DNA from: Lachnospiraceae bacterium
GTDB taxonomy: Bacteria > Bacillota > Clostridia > Lachnospirales > Lachnospiraceae
Assembly (NCBI GenBank): GCA_024693925.1
Contig: JAILKH010000115.1
Location: 1-38,024 of the forward strand
Length of the DNA: 38,024 bases
Reading direction: 5' to 3'
The notes below the pieces were generated by a model that saw nothing but the letters and a program-made list of their open reading frames with translations, did no database searches and was not told where the DNA came from. The position numbers and the translations under genes were made by a program. This document shows, piece by piece, positions 8,393 through 17,431 of this stretch; within the stretch, counting starts at the first letter, position 1, and every line of letters starts with the position of its first letter.

Positions 8393-11300
8393 GTGGATAA
8401 ATACGAGTATCAGGTTCATGCTGATCAAATAAAAAAGCTTGTAGCTGAAAGAAGATATGCAGAAGCTATGAATATAGCCGATGATATAGATTGGCGTAAG
8501 GTTAGGAGCGTTACCATGCTCCAGATTGTAAGTGAAATATATAAATTTAATAAAAAATATGAAGAAGCAAGGGAGATACTCTTGCTTGCTTATGATAGAC
8601 ACCCTGAAGGGCGTATGATTGTATACGCATTGTGTGAACTCGCTATAAAATTAAAGGATTATGTTCAGGCAAAGCTTTTATATGAAGAATATGTACGACT
8701 TGCACCTGAAGATACTGCAAGATATGTTTTATTATACAGATTATATGAAGAGCTTGATGTTTCCATTGAGGAAAGAATAGATCTTTTGGAAGAGTTCAAA
8801 ATAAAGGATTACAGAGAACGTTGGGCATATGAACTTGCTTTGTTGTACCATAAAGCAGGCCAGGAGACAAAATGTGTTGAAGCCTGCGATGAACTGATAT
8901 TATGGTTTGGAGAAGGAAAATATGTAAAAAAAGCAATGGAACTTAAGATGAAGCATACAAGATTGTCCAAAGAGCAGCAGCTTAAGTATGAGGGTAAAGA
9001 GGAACCTATTCCGGTTGCCGATAAATTTATGAATCGCTCTCAAATGCCGGTACAGCAGATTTATGATACAGACCCAAGAGCCGGGGGCTTACAACAGATT
9101 CCCATGACTCCGTATGATAATAATAACAGTTATAATATGGATGTAAAAGATTCTCTGTTTAATAATCAGTTTGATGCTCAGGTTTCAAATATTTATGGTA
9201 ATGATACGAGGGATGTTCAATATGCCCCGGGAGAAGATGAATTTCAGGATAAAAACGGATTTTCCGGTACAGAAGCTGAAAGTCCGGATATGCAGATTTA
9301 TACTGAACCTGTACAAAAAAATATTCAACATACAACTCAGATGTTATCTACTTCGGAAATAGATAAAATAGAGATACAGCCTGTTAATGTGGGTATGTAT
9401 AATACAATGGATCTGCAAAACGGGTTATCCGAAAATATTAAAAAGTTTTTTGAAAGTGAACAGGCAAAGGACATTCCGACCAATGTAGTTCATAGTGCGG
9501 ATCCCCAGGCATACAGTAAACTATATGAAGAAGATGCCTTTGAAATGACCAACAGTAATGGTCCTGTTATATCTGTAAAGCCTTTGGATCCTTCGGAGAA
9601 AGAATTGGATGAGATTCCGGGAGCGGAAGAGGATGCGCAGATAACTACTTATATGCCTATGCAGGAATCATTTGTCAATAATTCGGAAAATTTATATATA
9701 GATGAAAATCCGGAAACTGAAGAGTATTATGAAGAGCCAAAGCAGGAGCCGGAAGAAACTGTAGAAGAAAGTGCATATGAAGATGAGTTGGAAGAAGAGC
9801 CAAAGCAAGAGCCGGAAGAAGTTGTAGAAGAAAGTGCATATGAAGATGAATTGGAAGAAGAGCCAAAGCAGGAGCCGGAAGAAACTGTAGAAGAAAGTGC
9901 GTATGAAGATATACAGGAAGAAGCTTTAGGGGATACTGAAAAGGAACAGGATAAAGAAATGGATCCAATTATCCGAAATGTTTATGATAATTGGGAAAAA
10001 ATGATCAAGAAAAATGAAGAAAGACGTATTGAGGAAGCAAAATTAGCTTCTTTATTACAGACTTCCGATATAATGGCTCAGCTTAAAGGAGTTTTACCGG
10101 AGATTAATGATATAATGAGTCCGGTACCTTCAAGATCATTAAATAATAAAAAGCCCCTTATTAAATTGGATGAAAGTATCGGTAAAGACACCGGAATATC
10201 CGAAGATCTCAGAGCAAAAGAGATAGATTTTTCAAAAAATTCAGAAGTAACAGATAATAAAGATATTGTTTTAAGTGCTGATTCCGATGAAGATGAAGTA
10301 GAAAAGGCTGTTAAAGCTGCTATCTTGATGCATGACAGTAATTCTGTAAGGGATGATTCACAAAATCATATAATATCAGAGGAAGATACTGATGTATTGA
10401 AGAATGAGTCAAATGAAGAGAAGAAAGAAAAGATTGTAGACGAAAACAGAGCAGGGCTTAAAGAAGAGTTAAAGGAAGAGATAAAAGAAGAACTTAGAGA
10501 AGAGATAAAAGAAGAGATAAAAGAAGAATTAAAAGAAAGATATCAGGCAGAACCGGAAGAGGAGATCGAGGAAGAACCGGAAGAGGAGATCGAGGAAGAA
10601 CCGGAAGAGGAGATCGAGGAAGAACCTGAAGAGGAGATCGAGGAAGAACCGGAGGAGGAGATCGAGGAAGAACCGGAAGAGGAGATCGAGGAAGAACCGG
10701 AAGAGGAGATCGAGGAAGAACCGGAAGAGGAGATCGAGGAAGAACCGGAGGAGGAGATCGAGGAAGAACCGGAAGAGGAGATCAAAGAAGAGTCCGATTC
10801 ATCATATCCTGAAATAGTTGATTTTGCCGATGAAGTTCTGGAAGACGAAGAAGCCAAGGGAAAAACTGAAGAGATTCCGGTAAAAGAAGTGGTATATGAA
10901 CCGGAGATCGAACCGGTGGATATTAAGACTGTCGAAGAAGCAGCTATAACGGAAAATGATAAAAATTCTGATATAAATGATGAATTATATTTAAAGGAAA
11001 TAATGGAGATAGAAGATCCGGATGATGAGGCTTTTAAGCCGGATTCCGGTCAAACAGACAAAGATCAGGATGGATTTTCATATTCTGAAGATGATGAAGC
11101 TGTCGAAAAGGCCGCATTTGAGGTGACTTCGGAACTACCCAAATATCCTTATGAAGGATTGGATGATTATGGTGAAGTCGAAGAAATGGAGATTATCGAG
11201 CAACCGGATGGGCTTGAAGGTATATTAAAAACCGAAGATATGCCCATTGATGAAATAGCAAGGGCAAATTATGAGGCAGGAATTGAATTTGATTATGAGG

Positions 11301-12142
11301 ATATTAATGAGCCTGTTAATGTGCAAAAGGTAAGGGAAGTTGTTTCTAAGAAGCGACCGGGTTATATGAAACTTGAAAAATCACCTGAGAGCAAAAGAGA
11401 GTTTGATGAAGATGAAAAGATCGTGTTTAGAAAAATTGAGCAGATTACCTGGTTAAAAGCTCAAATAGTTGATTGTCTTGATACTATGAGTATGGAGCCT
11501 TCATGCGGAAATGTGATCGTAATGGGGAGCGAATCCTCCGGGAAAAGAAATATTGCAATTAATCTTGTTAAGATCATGCAGTCTACGGATGTAAAATTTA
11601 AAGGTAAGGTGGCAAAAATATCAGGAGTTGCGCTTAATAAGAAGGATATACCTTTAACTATTAAAAAACTTCACAAGGGTGCTTTGATCATAGAAAATGC
11701 CGAAGATCTTACTGCTTCTTCCTTAAGACTTGTAGCGGAAGCTTTGGAATTGGAGAGTGAACCGGTTCTTGTAATAATGGAGGGTGATAAGCAGAAACTC
11801 AGTGAGATTATTGGTTCATCCAAAGAAATAATGGACAGAGTATTTAATGCCCGTATAGATATTAAGGATTATACTATTGATGATCTTGTGGCATACGCTA
11901 AAGGATATGCAGCTGAATTGGGATATGTGATAGATGAGATGGGTGTCTTGGCATTATATAGAAAGGCCGGAGAGCTTCAGACATTGGAGCATAATCCTAC
12001 ACCTGATGAAGTATGTGAAATAGTAGATAATGCCATTAAACATGTTGATAAAAAGAATATGTCACATTTTATGGACCTTTTGCTGGCAAAGAGGTATGAT
12101 AAAGATGATTGTATTATTATAAGAGAAAAGGATTTCGGTTAA
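8393..12142 (+). CDS. Giant TPR / acidic-repeat / degenerate AAA protein
   Basis: An unnamed 1249-residue protein with no signal peptide, so probably cytoplasmic. It starts at a GTG with GGGAG about 7 bases upstream. Residues 1-200 are helical TPR-like repeats (for example YEEAREILLLAYDRHPEG and KLLYEEYVRLAPED). Residues about 200-1000 are low-complexity and very acidic. They include three copies of an EEPKQEPEE..VEESAYED unit (bases 9735-9920) and ten copies of PEEEIEEE (bases 10552-10791). Residues about 1010-1230 resemble an AAA+ module of CbxX/SpoVK type, with a lid-like DYTIDDLVAYAKGYAAELGY. The P-loop GSESSGKR (1045-1052) keeps Gly and Lys1051 but has Arg in place of Ser/Thr. The Walker-B-like strand reads GALIIENAEDL, without a clear DE pair. 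I infer a scaffold or pseudo-ATPase. Its position before glgB gives no firm functional hint. Confidence 0.7.
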   Translation: MDKYEYQVHADQIKKLVAERRYAEAMNIADDIDWRKVRSVTMLQIVSEIYKFNKKYEEAREILLLAYDRHPEGRMIVYALCELAIKLKDYVQAKLLYEEYVRLAPEDTARYVLLYRLYEELDVSIEERIDLLEEFKIKDYRERWAYELALLYHKAGQETKCVEACDELILWFGEGKYVKKAMELKMKHTRLSKEQQLKYEGKEEPIPVADKFMNRSQMPVQQIYDTDPRAGGLQQIPMTPYDNNNSYNMDVKDSLFNNQFDAQVSNIYGNDTRDVQYAPGEDEFQDKNGFSGTEAESPDMQIYTEPVQKNIQHTTQMLSTSEIDKIEIQPVNVGMYNTMDLQNGLSENIKKFFESEQAKDIPTNVVHSADPQAYSKLYEEDAFEMTNSNGPVISVKPLDPSEKELDEIPGAEEDAQITTYMPMQESFVNNSENLYIDENPETEEYYEEPKQEPEETVEESAYEDELEEEPKQEPEEVVEESAYEDELEEEPKQEPEETVEESAYEDIQEEALGDTEKEQDKEMDPIIRNVYDNWEKMIKKNEERRIEEAKLASLLQTSDIMAQLKGVLPEINDIMSPVPSRSLNNKKPLIKLDESIGKDTGISEDLRAKEIDFSKNSEVTDNKDIVLSADSDEDEVEKAVKAAILMHDSNSVRDDSQNHIISEEDTDVLKNESNEEKKEKIVDENRAGLKEELKEEIKEELREEIKEEIKEELKERYQAEPEEEIEEEPEEEIEEEPEEEIEEEPEEEIEEEPEEEIEEEPEEEIEEEPEEEIEEEPEEEIEEEPEEEIEEEPEEEIKEESDSSYPEIVDFADEVLEDEEAKGKTEEIPVKEVVYEPEIEPVDIKTVEEAAITENDKNSDINDELYLKEIMEIEDPDDEAFKPDSGQTDKDQDGFSYSEDDEAVEKAAFEVTSELPKYPYEGLDDYGEVEEMEIIEQPDGLEGILKTEDMPIDEIARANYEAGIEFDYEDINEPVNVQKVREVVSKKRPGYMKLEKSPESKREFDEDEKIVFRKIEQITWLKAQIVDCLDTMSMEPSCGNVIVMGSESSGKRNIAINLVKIMQSTDVKFKGKVAKISGVALNKKDIPLTIKKLHKGALIIENAEDLTASSLRLVAEALELESEPVLVIMEGDKQKLSEIIGSSKEIMDRVFNARIDIKDYTIDDLVAYAKGYAAELGYVIDEMGVLALYRKAGELQTLEHNPTPDEVCEIVDNAIKHVDKKNMSHFMDLLLAKRYDKDDCIIIREKDFG
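9735..9920 (+). repeat. Three-copy 63-66 base acidic repeat
   Basis: Three near-identical in-frame copies of a unit encoding EEPKQEPEE(T/V)VEESAYED, joined by ELE. Copies differ at only a few bases. It lies in the acidic middle of the TPR/AAA protein and probably arose by tandem duplication. Confidence 0.8.
10552..10791 (+). repeat. Ten-copy 24-base tandem repeat coding PEEEIEEE
   Basis: Ten consecutive 24-base units (GAACCGGAAGAGGAGATCGA plus GGAA) stay in frame inside the TPR/AAA protein gene. Copies 5 and 9 share the variant GGAGGAGGAG and copy 4 has CCT, so the variants recur with a four-unit spacing. That suggests a block of four units was duplicated. It is a coding minisatellite, not a CRISPR array: there are no spacers. 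Confidence 0.9.
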
Positions 12143-12186
12143 TTGTTAAGCTGTAAAAAATTCAGGGATGAAGAAAGGAGAGGGTT

Positions 12187-14100
12187 ATGGCAGGAAATCA
12201 GATCGTGTCTCCGTTTATTACGGATATGGACAGATATTTATTCGGAGCCGGGACGCATTATGATATTTATAAGAAGCTGGGGGCACATATAACCCAGAAA
12301 GATAATGTAAAAGGTACATATTTTTCTGTATGGGCACCGAATGCATCCAAGGTGTTTGTTATAGGTGATTTTAATGGATGGAATGAAAGTTCCGATGAAA
12401 TGGAAAGAACCGGAGAAATAGGTATATTTGATCTGTTTATTCCCGATGTAAAAGAAGGTTCATTGTATAAATATCTGGTAATATCAGAAAAAGGAGATAA
12501 ACTTTATAAAGCAGATCCTTATGCAAATTATGCTGAGTTAAGACCCGGGACAGCTTCTATAGTAACTGATATTAATCGGTTTAAATGGACGGATTCCTCC
12601 TGGATAAAAAAGAGGGATGAGAGTAATGTTGTAGAAATTCCCATGGCTATATATGAATGTCATATAGGATCATGGATGAGACATCCGGGCAGGGAAGATG
12701 AAGGCTTCTACACATATAGACAGTTTGCAGACAGAATAGTTGATTATTTAATAGATATGCATTATACGCATATAGAACTGATAGGAATAGCGGAACATCC
12801 TTTTGATGGTTCCTGGGGATATCAGGTAACAGGCTATTATGCGCCTACTTCCAGATACGGTACTCCGGATGATTTTATGTATTTGGTGAATAAATTACAT
12901 AAAAACGGAATCGGTATTATACTGGATTGGGTGCCGGCACATTTTCCGAAGGATGCCCATGGATTGGCAAATTTTGACGGTGGATGTGTATATGAATATG
13001 CAGACAGCAGAAAAGGAGAGCATCCTGACTGGGGAACAAAGATATTCGATTACGGTAAGAATGAAGTAAAGAATTTCCTTATAGCAAATGCTCTGTTTTG
13101 GATAAATGAGTATCATATAGATGGATTGAGAGTTGATGCGGTAGCTTCAATGCTGTATCTTGATTATGGTAAGCAGGACGGACAATGGGTAGCCAATAAG
13201 TATGGCAGTAATGAAAACCTGGAGGCTATTGAGTTCTTTAAACATCTTAATTCATTGGTATCCGGCCGTTATCCGGGTGTAATGATGATAGCCGAGGAAT
13301 CAACAGCCTGGCCAAAGATAACGGCGAAACCCGAGGATGATGGTTTAGGCTTTACTTTTAAATGGAATATGGGATGGATGCATGATTTTTGTGATTATAT
13401 GAAGCTTGATCCCCTGTTTCGTAAGGATAATCATCATAAGATGACCTTTGCAATGAGTTATAATGATGCAGAGAATTATATTCTGGTATTATCTCATGAT
13501 GAAGTTGTTCATTTAAAGTGTTCAATGCTTAATAAGATGCCCGGTTATTATGTAGATAAGTTTGCAAATCTCCGTGTCGGATATACCTTTATGATGGGTC
13601 ATGCCGGTAAGAAACTTTTGTTTATGGGTCAGGAATTTGCTCAGGACAGTGAATGGAACGAGGAAAAAGAATTGGACTGGCAGCTTCTGGATGATCCTTT
13701 ACATGCCGGGATGCAGGCTTATGTAAGAGAACTTCTTAAGATATATACTAAATATCCTGCAATGCATGAGGTAGATAAAGGTTTTGGCGGTTTTAAATGG
13801 ATAAACGCAAATGATACATATAAGAGTATTTACAGTTTTATAAGAAACGGTAAAAACGAAAAGAAGAACCGATTGGTTTTCGTAATGAATTTCACACCGA
13901 TAGAAAGAAGCGATTACCGTGTAGGTGTTCCTGAGAAAAAGAAGTATAAATTGCTGCTGGACAGTAATGAAGAGCGTTTCGGCGGTACGGGACAGGAGAG
14001 AGAAAAAATATATCAGGCCGAGGAAATGCCCTGGGATGGGCAGCCTTATTCAATAGCTTATCCCCTTGCGCCCTATGGTGCTGCAGTTTTTCTGTTTTGA
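12187..14100 (+). CDS. glgB: 1,4-alpha-glucan branching enzyme
   Basis: This 637-residue GH13 enzyme forms alpha-1,6 branches in glycogen-type storage polymer. AAGGAGAG lies about 6 bases before the ATG. An N-terminal CBM48-type domain (about 30-125, with FSVWAPNASKVFVIGDFNGW) is followed by the catalytic barrel (about 145-520) and a C-terminal beta domain. The four conserved regions are visible: DWVPAHF, GLRVDAV with nucleophile Asp317, IAEEST with acid Glu370, and LSHDEV with Asp438. The branching-type SWGYQVTGYYAPTSRYG is also present. Length is normal. It starts 44 bases after the TPR/AAA gene with no terminator between, so co-transcription is likely. No other glycogen genes are nearby. 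Confidence 0.95.
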   Translation: MAGNQIVSPFITDMDRYLFGAGTHYDIYKKLGAHITQKDNVKGTYFSVWAPNASKVFVIGDFNGWNESSDEMERTGEIGIFDLFIPDVKEGSLYKYLVISEKGDKLYKADPYANYAELRPGTASIVTDINRFKWTDSSWIKKRDESNVVEIPMAIYECHIGSWMRHPGREDEGFYTYRQFADRIVDYLIDMHYTHIELIGIAEHPFDGSWGYQVTGYYAPTSRYGTPDDFMYLVNKLHKNGIGIILDWVPAHFPKDAHGLANFDGGCVYEYADSRKGEHPDWGTKIFDYGKNEVKNFLIANALFWINEYHIDGLRVDAVASMLYLDYGKQDGQWVANKYGSNENLEAIEFFKHLNSLVSGRYPGVMMIAEESTAWPKITAKPEDDGLGFTFKWNMGWMHDFCDYMKLDPLFRKDNHHKMTFAMSYNDAENYILVLSHDEVVHLKCSMLNKMPGYYVDKFANLRVGYTFMMGHAGKKLLFMGQEFAQDSEWNEEKELDWQLLDDPLHAGMQAYVRELLKIYTKYPAMHEVDKGFGGFKWINANDTYKSIYSFIRNGKNEKKNRLVFVMNFTPIERSDYRVGVPEKKKYKLLLDSNEERFGGTGQEREKIYQAEEMPWDGQPYSIAYPLAPYGAAVFLF

Positions 14101-14165
14101 TCAATATAAGTATCAAGAGTTAAATTCAGTTTGATTTTATTATATTTGCAGAGTTGTGATATGTT

Positions 14166-14211
14166 TAATAAGAGGTATTCCGTATTTATGGAATACCTCT
14201 TATTATTTTTG
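14166..14211 (+). terminator. Terminator after glgB
   Basis: A perfect 16-base-pair stem (14166-14181 with 14190-14205) and an eight-base loop are followed by a T-run. It closes the tatD-to-glgB block and separates it from the motility cassette. Confidence 0.95.
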
Positions 14212-14231
14212 TTTGCATATATCTCAAGGGT

Positions 14232-14259
14232 TAAGGTTTTTAGCTTATATGTCGAAATA
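14232..14259 (+). promoter_or_regulatory. Possible sigma-D (flagellar) promoter
   Basis: TAAG at 14232-14235 and GTCGAAAT at 14251-14258 are 15 bases apart. The Gram-positive sigma-D pattern is TAAA, about 15 bases, then GCCGATAT; this matches 3 of 4 and 6 of 8 positions. It sits about 40 bases before a flagellar gene block, which supports it. No good sigma-A promoter is visible in this gap. Confidence 0.45.
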
Positions 14260-14299
14260 AATAACAGTTAAATAAACATTCTGAATGTGGGAGATGGGT

Positions 14300-17200
14300 A
14301 TGAAAATAGAAACAAATAACCTGCATAATAATAAGAATGTTGACATGGAAAAAATTACATACGGTAACTCTTATCAGAAAAGTACGGTAAAGACAGCCGA
14401 TCTGATGGGAGGAATATCAGTAGACATTTCTGGCACAGTTACGGATAACGCTGCATACGGAATGGGCGAGCTTAAATCGGTCGAGGAAGTAATGCAGGAT
14501 GCAGGGCATAAGGATATAGCCTTACAGAGAAACTATATGGCGGTAATGTCTAATTCTATGTCAGCAGAGGATTTTGCAAAATTACAGGATGAAGGTTTTT
14601 CGGTATCTGATACAGATATTGAAACGCATGTTACTTCTCTGGATAAAATAAAGGTGAAGCTCGCTCAATCGGGTACCATAATAGCGGGTTATAATGATGA
14701 TTTTACGGATGAGCAGATAGATGCTATAGCCGGTACCGATATAGCGGCAGGACAATTAAGAGAGATATTTGCAAAAAGTGATATTCCGTTAAATGAGGAT
14801 AACATAAGGGGGGTCAGGGACGGTTTGGATATGGCGTCAACTCTGCAGCCTTTAAGTGATGATGTGAAAAAATACATGGTCATAAATAATATAGAACCCA
14901 CGGTCGCCAATGTATATAAGGCAGAGCACAGTGCCGGTACGGGTAATGCCAGACAGTCTAAGGGATATTATCGTGACAGTACGGATGGTTACTATGCCAA
15001 AAAAGCCAATGATCTTAATATGGATCAGATAAAGGATCAGGTAGAAAATATTATAAAGAAAGCTTCTCTGCCGGTTAATGACCGGACCATGGAAGAAGCT
15101 GAATGGATAATAAAGAATGGAATACCCATAACGGAACGATCGATTAATATGCTAAACAGGCTGAATGATATTTCTCTTCCTTTATCAGATGAATCGGTAA
15201 TAGACATAGCCGCAGTGGCAATAAATGACGGACGAAGCCCGCTAAACGGCATAATAGATAAAAATGAACCGGATAGTGTAATAGCGGTAAAATTACAGAA
15301 TGAGATAAATTCAATAACAAATGAAGGAATAGATAAAACAGTTTTATCCGGGAAAGAGATCAATTTAAAGAATTTATATGACAGTTCCATAAATGAGGGT
15401 TCTGTTGATGATAATATAAGTACCGGTAATAACAATACATATTCCGAGGATATAATAACAGCCAGAAGACAGCTTGAAGAAGTTAGGCTTATGATGAGTA
15501 CGGAGGCAAATCTTAAGCTGTTAAAAAAAGGGATATCTATTGATACCGAACCATTAAATAAACTGGTGACGGAACTAAAAGAGGCTGAAAGATCCTATTA
15601 TGAGCCGATGCTTTTAAATATAAATGAAAGAGGAGAAAAAAGGGATATTGCTCTTCTGGATGATCGTATAGATATTTATAAGCAGAATCTGGATGTTTTT
15701 GAAAAGTTAAGAACCGTACCGGCGGAAATACTTGGTCGTATAAATACGGGAGCCCGTGATTTTACGGTCAGGAATTTAAGTGAAATGGGTGATCCGCTTC
15801 GTGCAGCCTATGTAAAAGCAGGAAGGTCTTACGAAACACTTATGACTCAGCCCAGATCGGATATGGGGGACAGTATAAGGAAGGCCTTCGGAAATGTTGA
15901 TGATATCCTTAAGGATAACGGTTTTGAATTAAATGATATAAACAGAAAAGCAGTAAGAATACTCGGATATTCGCAGACAGAAATAAATGAAGAGAATATA
16001 AACCGGATGAGAAATGCCGACAGGGCGGTTGAGAGGGTAATGGAACTTATGACTCCGGCAAAAACTCTTGAAATGATCCGGAACGGCGAAAATCCCATGG
16101 ATATAAATATTTATGACCTAAGGCAGCAGCTTGAGCAAAACAGTGAAAATACGGGAACAAATGCCGAAAGATATTCCCGTTTCTTGAGAAAACTTGAGGA
16201 TAATAATGAAATAAATGACAGGGAAAAATCAGCTTTTATAGGTATTTACAGGCTTTTAAGACAGGTTGAAAAGAGCGATGGAAAGCTTATAGGAAACGTA
16301 GTGTCAAGCGGTGAGGAACTGACTCTTAGAAATCTATTATCGGCGTCCAGAAGTAACAGGGCTCGAGGTATGGATGTATCTGTAGATGATGATTTCGGGG
16401 TACTTACCGAGCTTAATACAAAGGGTGTTTCAATATCCGAGCAGATTGACAGTGGTTTTAGGACAGGGGACGGAGTTAAAGTGGAGTATTTGGATTCCCT
16501 GGTCTATGAAGCTCTTAATAAGATAAGTCCGGAGGGAATGATAAAGTCCGGAGTAGATCTTGATGAAACAGTAGAGAAATTCTCAAATGATATAATATCC
16601 GGATATGATAAAGCTCAGGATAACAGACTTAAATTAAGTGAAGATATGGCTTTGTTGGACCAGGCTCGTAATGTAAGTGATGAAGTTATAGAAATGCTTA
16701 GATCCAATGATCAGCCGGTAACCGTGAACAGTCTTCTGGCAGCCTCGGAAATGATGAAAAACAGAGGCGGAATGTTTAAGAATCTGTTTGATGAAAGCCG
16801 TAAAGCCGGTGGACAATCTGAGAACAGACTGGAAAAGGAAGCTTTAGAGCTTGTTGAAAAATTTACATCCGAAGAGTCGGTAAAGGATAGTTATGACAGT
16901 TTGAGAAATGAAGCCGAAAGACTGATAAACAATTCGGTGGAAAAATCCGATAATCTGCTTGATGTGGAGGCATTAAGACTTCTTCATAAGGAGATAGGTA
17001 TAGCCCATTCTTTATCGAGGCAGAATAATTATGAAGTACCGGTGAATATTGACGGTGAATGGACATCAATAAATCTTAAGATAATAAGCGGCGAAGATGA
17101 AGAGGGCAGTGTATCAGCAACCATGCAGACAGATAAATACGGTAAAGTTGCCGCAAAGTTTATTCTTGACGGGCGGGAATGCAACGGATATGTAACATCG

Positions 17201-17431
17201 GACAGGCAGGATAGTGTAGACAGTCTCGGTAATCTTAAGGATGAGCTTAAAGGTTTGATAGAGGATAAAGGTATTTCGGTAAAAGAACTTAGCTATGTAA
17301 GAAATGACAGATTGGATCTGAACAGTTTCGGCGGAAATGAAACTGAGAGAATGTCCGTAACCGATTCGGATCTGTATGAAGTTGCTAAAGCATTTATAAC
17401 TGTGGTAGGAGGAAGAAGATATGAAGATTAA
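14300..17431 (+). CDS. DUF6240-like protein with FliK-like C-terminus
   Basis: A 1043-residue helical protein without signal peptide or membrane segments. Of three nearby ATGs (14285, 14294, 14300) I choose 14300, because GGGAG lies 6 bases upstream and MKIETNN follows directly. It resembles the DUF6240 family of Lachnospiraceae; this assignment is from memory and should be tested. The middle shows loose helical repeats built around phrases such as IPLNEDNIRGV, ISLPLSDESV and SQTEINEENINRM. Residues about 900-1010 have a pattern like the C-terminal domain of the flagellar hook-length protein FliK: KVAAKFILDGRECNGYV, then a helix and GISVKELSYV. The gene overlaps the flagellin gene by 11 bases and carries the flagellin ribosome binding site in its last codons, so production is coupled. 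A role in flagellar export or length control is inference. Confidence 0.6.
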   Translation: MKIETNNLHNNKNVDMEKITYGNSYQKSTVKTADLMGGISVDISGTVTDNAAYGMGELKSVEEVMQDAGHKDIALQRNYMAVMSNSMSAEDFAKLQDEGFSVSDTDIETHVTSLDKIKVKLAQSGTIIAGYNDDFTDEQIDAIAGTDIAAGQLREIFAKSDIPLNEDNIRGVRDGLDMASTLQPLSDDVKKYMVINNIEPTVANVYKAEHSAGTGNARQSKGYYRDSTDGYYAKKANDLNMDQIKDQVENIIKKASLPVNDRTMEEAEWIIKNGIPITERSINMLNRLNDISLPLSDESVIDIAAVAINDGRSPLNGIIDKNEPDSVIAVKLQNEINSITNEGIDKTVLSGKEINLKNLYDSSINEGSVDDNISTGNNNTYSEDIITARRQLEEVRLMMSTEANLKLLKKGISIDTEPLNKLVTELKEAERSYYEPMLLNINERGEKRDIALLDDRIDIYKQNLDVFEKLRTVPAEILGRINTGARDFTVRNLSEMGDPLRAAYVKAGRSYETLMTQPRSDMGDSIRKAFGNVDDILKDNGFELNDINRKAVRILGYSQTEINEENINRMRNADRAVERVMELMTPAKTLEMIRNGENPMDINIYDLRQQLEQNSENTGTNAERYSRFLRKLEDNNEINDREKSAFIGIYRLLRQVEKSDGKLIGNVVSSGEELTLRNLLSASRSNRARGMDVSVDDDFGVLTELNTKGVSISEQIDSGFRTGDGVKVEYLDSLVYEALNKISPEGMIKSGVDLDETVEKFSNDIISGYDKAQDNRLKLSEDMALLDQARNVSDEVIEMLRSNDQPVTVNSLLAASEMMKNRGGMFKNLFDESRKAGGQSENRLEKEALELVEKFTSEESVKDSYDSLRNEAERLINNSVEKSDNLLDVEALRLLHKEIGIAHSLSRQNNYEVPVNIDGEWTSINLKIISGEDEEGSVSATMQTDKYGKVAAKFILDGRECNGYVTSDRQDSVDSLGNLKDELKGLIEDKGISVKELSYVRNDRLDLNSFGGNETERMSVTDSDLYEVAKAFITVVGGRRYED

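Noticed and set aside
10552-10791. Regular 24-base repeats as a CRISPR array
   Set aside because: The units are directly adjacent with no spacers and keep the reading frame of a protein gene. No cas genes are present.
10543-10857. Minus-strand Ser-rich open frame across the 24-base repeat
   Set aside because: It is the antisense shadow of the Glu/Pro repeat in the large plus-strand gene, and there is no ribosome binding site or independent support.
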